This document shows positions 60,556 to 64,000 of a DNA stretch of 64,000 nucleotides, one piece after another. The notes beneath the pieces are model-generated. The model had not been told where the DNA came from. It saw nothing but the letters and a program-made list of their open reading frames with translations, and did not search any database. Origin of the DNA: Dryomyza anilis (Eukaryota; Arthropoda; Insecta; Diptera; Dryomyzidae); NCBI GenBank assembly GCA_951804985.1, contig OX638132.1, positions 2,895,529 through 2,959,528 of the forward strand. The letters are read 5' to 3'. Position 1 is the first letter of the stretch. Each line of letters opens with the position of its first letter. A program made the translations under genes and the position numbers.

Positions 60556-61085
60556 TTTATTTTTTGAAAAGTATATATATTCTTGATCCACATGACCTCC
60601 TGTCCGTCTGTCTGTCTGTTGAAATCCCTACTACTTAAACAATTGAAGAGTTAGATAAATGAAACTCATAATTTAGATTACTTATACACATTCGCTGTAT
60701 GTGCGAAAATATCGGTCCATGGTGACCTGTGATCTGACCATTTATATTCAAATAACTTATATAAAATTTACATCTACAGTTTAGTTTTACTTTATACGTG
60801 CTTAGGTAAACTTTTTTGGTCAAATATATATTAACTTCATGCTCAAATACATGGAAATAATGTTTTCCCGCGAAACGACTTGTGGTTCCAGAAAAAAAAA
60901 TCGAAATTCGGTACACCTATCCATTTGTAAATATGGGTATCAAATGAATGGAAATTCTTCAGCGATTGAAAGTATGTAGTTATTTTCAGGATTTGTATAC
61001 CCTGGTGACCTATATACCACTTTGAATGGTAACCACACATATGTGTAGGGTATTTATAGTCGGCTTAGACCTACTATAATTTTGA
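60556..61085 (+). mobile_element. DINE-1-like Helentron, 5' truncated
   Basis: Contains AAGTATATATATTCTTGATC and CCTGTCCGTCTGTCTGTCTG near the left end, and ATATGTGTAGGGTATTTATA followed by AGTCGGCTTAGACCTACT near the right. These are the same landmarks as the element at 48589-49285, though the body has diverged. The TATACCC start is missing. Confidence 0.75.
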
Positions 61086-62869
61086 TAATCCTAACTATCA
61101 TAATTACACCTACTTTAAAATTTCCCATGTGATGTAATCTTCCCAATTGGTTTAATTTATTTTTGAATTTTTTTCGGAATTATTTATCCAATGTTATTTT
61201 CGAAAAAACATTTTTATTTTATTTCGAAAAAAAAATGTCCATTGGATCAATAAACATTTTAAAAGGCAAAGCGAGAAGTTTAAATCAAATTCGTTAAGCG
61301 AAGTTTTAATTTTAGTCGGTTGGTTCCTGGCTAAACCAGTGGGCATTTAGTGTTAATGAACAGTACAATGTGTTCTTCTTTTTCCAAATTTGGTAGCATT
61401 AGGTATACCATTGTCGGACCATCCATGTGACTTTGCTTGCCATTAATATTTTCGGGGAAATATCCATTTATGCAAAATATACGTTGCGATGAAAATGTCA
61501 CATTCGAAGAAATATTCAATTCAGGTATGTAAAAACCTTTCTGATTTTCTAGATTTCAAATTTCAATCAATACTTTAAATGTTGTGCGAACAAAAAGAAA
61601 TCGATTGAACCAAAAGTAAAGTATAAATAAAAAAATATGTAGGGAATAGAAAATAAAGTGCACCGTAAATTAAACCTAAAGAGTATCATCCACCTTCTAC
61701 CTTTATATTTTGTTGTCTATGTTGTTGTAGCTAAATCTCTGTCTGAGCTCTTTTTGCCCACACTCAGACACAAACCCATTAACTCATAAACTTTAGCTTG
61801 CAGTTAACAGCAACAACAAATAATAGTTGCTGCTGCCTTTGTTCTTACTATTGCTACAATGTCCTTTTTAGCTGCAATATTTTTCTGTTTTTTTTATTTT
61901 ATTTTTTTGCAATGTTGCAAAATTATTTTGTGCACAATTTGACTTTTTGAATTTGCATCTTTTGTAGAATGACTTCTAGAATAAAACTAGGTACTGTGCC
62001 AGTTGGAAATTGCAAACAACAAGGACAACAATTTAACAAGAACAACAACAACTACAGGACAACGCATGTCCTGGCACAATGACAGCAAAAACAAAAAAAA
62101 AAATAGAAACTATAGAGAATCTTCAAAGTTTGCTGTGGAAGTAAGAAAACAAGTCGCAAAGCATCGCTGTTGCTCAAAAGTCTAAAACTTATTTTGCTCA
62201 GAGTTTAAGTTGCAACTTAGCGTGTCGTTTATTTATATATTTTTTTATTATTTGTATTATTTTTTTTTATTTTTGTTTGTTAGTTCCACTTTTGAGGTTA
62301 AGTTTCGTTTTGTTCATAGGCGAAATATGTAAAATTGTTTGGTCTCGTGCGTTGAACTGCGCGCAACTAAACAGTTTTGAACTTTTGCTCAAACGAAGAG
62401 TGAATACAAGTTTAAAAAAGAATACAGTAAAATTTTTAAAATTTTGAAAAGTTTTGTAATGCATATTTGCCTTAGTTGATGCAGAGTTTTTAGCTTTTTT
62501 GTTTTTAAAATTGTTGAAAAATATATTAGAATTTTAAATTCTTAAGAGATACGTAAAAAAAAATGTTCATTGGTTCTGACAGCTGTCTACTTAGCTTTTA
62601 AAATAGTTTATGTAATAAAGCATTACAATTTCCTAAATCACAGAACTTTGATTAAACGCTTAAAAAAAAACGTTTCTGAATTTGTAAATCATTTTTTTTT
62701 TTTAGTTTTTAAGATTTTAAAAAGTACTACTGCATTTTTTAAATTTCAGAGGTTTAAATTTTTTATATAAATAATTATTAATTTATTTTTGTTATTAATA
62801 TCAACAATAAAACTGTTAAATTTTATAAATTAAAAATTGCTAATAGTTTGAAAGAATTGAAATTTTTTA
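61086..62869. other. AT-rich to mixed DNA, nothing recognised
   Basis: 61690-62400 has CAACAAC-rich words and frames of 60-66 codons without recognised families. The rest is A/T-rich. Confidence 0.5.
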
Positions 62870-63850
62870 ATACATTTTTTAAGTTTCTACAAGCTAAAAC
62901 CTTCTATGGAAAAAGCTTTTAAATAATACAATTACGAAAAGGTTATCCGTCTTATAAAATTTCTAAAAGCTCAAACAAACAAAAGCTTTTTAAAATAAAA
63001 AATAATACTTTTAGCAAATCATAAAGTTATATTTCAATTTTTTTGCAACAATTTTTAATCATTTTCTTTAATAAACATTTATTCAATTTCAATACTTTTA
63101 ATATAAATACAAGGTTCCTACAAAAAACAAAGCTTCTGTAAAAGCTGTGACATAAAGCTTAAAAGCTTTTTAATGTCTAAAAATCAAATAAAAGACCAAA
63201 TTAATTAGTTTGAATACTTATTCAAACAAAATAAAGCTTTGCATAATATAAATTTATTTTTCAACTATATTTCAATACTAGTTCATTCACATTTTTTACA
63301 TTTGTTCAAAATAGTACATTTCAATAGTTCCTACAACCAAAAAACTGTACAATAAAAAATGTGACAAAGAAGATGTGAAAAAGAAATTTTTCAAAAGCTT
63401 TTAAATTTGCAAACCATATAATGCTAATAAATTAAAGAAATATAAATGAAGGCTCAGTTATTACAGGCTTTAAAACTTTTTTTTTTTATAAAATTCTAAA
63501 TTTTTAATAGATTTTGAAAGTTCCAACAAGAAAAAAATCTTTTGTAGCATATGAAACAATCTATGTATGACAAAAAAAGCTCCTTAATGTTAAAAATATT
63601 AAAATGATTATAGTAAAAAAAATGCTTTGCTAGTTAAAAAATTCTTTTTCATTTACTTTTCAATATTATTTCAATCACCTTTTTTAATATTTGTTCAAAT
63701 AAAATTGTAAACTCAATATAGATTTTTAAAGTTCGCACAAACAAAAAGCTGCACAGTAACTAAAAGCTTAAAAACCTTTTTAATGTTGCAAAACATAAAA
63801 AGCTTATAGATCAAAGAAAGTTTATAAAAGCATAAAAACTAATGGGGCCA
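62870..63850. repeat. Decayed ~200-bp tandem array with AAAAGCTTTT words
   Basis: The landmark GTTCC(T/A)ACAA/GTTCGCACAA recurs at about 63113, 63327, 63521 and 63731 (spacing 194-214 bp), with diverged units upstream near 62884 and 62961. Each unit has TTCAAT-TTTTTAATATTTGTTCA before it and (A)AAAGCTT-AAAAGCTTTTTAATGTT after it. It may continue past 63850. No coding potential. Confidence 0.78.
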
Positions 63851-64000
63851 ATACTAAATAAATATATCTCACAAACTATTTTTGGGAGAAAAATGCTATG
63901 TAGTGAAATTCAATACAAAACTTTTATACTCCTAAAAATAATTTGTAAAATGTTATATTTAGAATTAACCAGAATATTTGTTTTAATAGAGCAAAGTATT
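63851..64000. other. AT-rich window end
   Basis: Nothing recognised; possibly the edge of a further array unit. Confidence 0.4.

Overview
This is a 64 kb, strongly AT-rich stretch of an insect nuclear genome, almost certainly a higher fly (Brachycera, Schizophora). The evidence is one intact multi-exon gene with 52-65 bp introns, a DINE-1/INE-1-like Helentron family, tRNA-derived SINEs, a jockey/LOA/R1-type non-LTR retrotransposon relic, and abundant fold-back elements and simple repeats. A tephritid-like fly is my best guess, but the sequence does not prove it. No bacterial, organellar or viral gene set was seen.

Layout. 1-3938 is a satellite array of about 26 monomers of about 150 bp with higher-order structure, ending abruptly in non-satellite DNA. 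3939-15745 is AT-rich intergenic or intronic DNA with cryptically simple T-rich and A-rich tracts, a roughly 470 bp AAAAG microsatellite and a decayed tandem array (12.64-13.80 kb). 15746-17799 holds two abutting Helitron-like elements; the first carries a 15-bp minisatellite. 18.8-24.99 kb holds several decayed short-period arrays and one long-TIR MITE. 25.6-26.6 kb is a large diverged inverted repeat. 31.4-34.4 kb is a dead non-LTR retrotransposon on the minus strand. 35.78-37.49 kb is a train of three abutting mobile elements. 38.66-39.99, 41.56-43.29 and 47.29-47.85 kb hold further copies of the Helitron-like family. 46.67-46.99 and 59.33-59.64 kb are two copies of one tRNA-derived SINE. 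48.47-49.81 and 53.38-54.54 kb are copies of a palindromic-unit element; the first is interrupted by a DINE-1-like element. 58.54-58.88 kb is a nearly perfect fold-back element. 62.87-63.85 kb is a roughly 200-bp tandem array.

The only convincing protein-coding gene is on the minus strand at 50128-51848. Its four coding exons join into a 515-residue MFS sugar transporter of the SLC2 / trehalose-transporter-like group. Nearly every other long open frame is explained by in-frame simple repeats, satellite monomers or AT-rich chance.

No new multi-gene system is visible. The most interesting material is repeat biology: a Helitron-like family that appears to seed long simple-sequence tracts, a family of tandem palindromic units with nested insertions, satellite higher-order structure, and a divergent transporter with altered substrate-site motifs.
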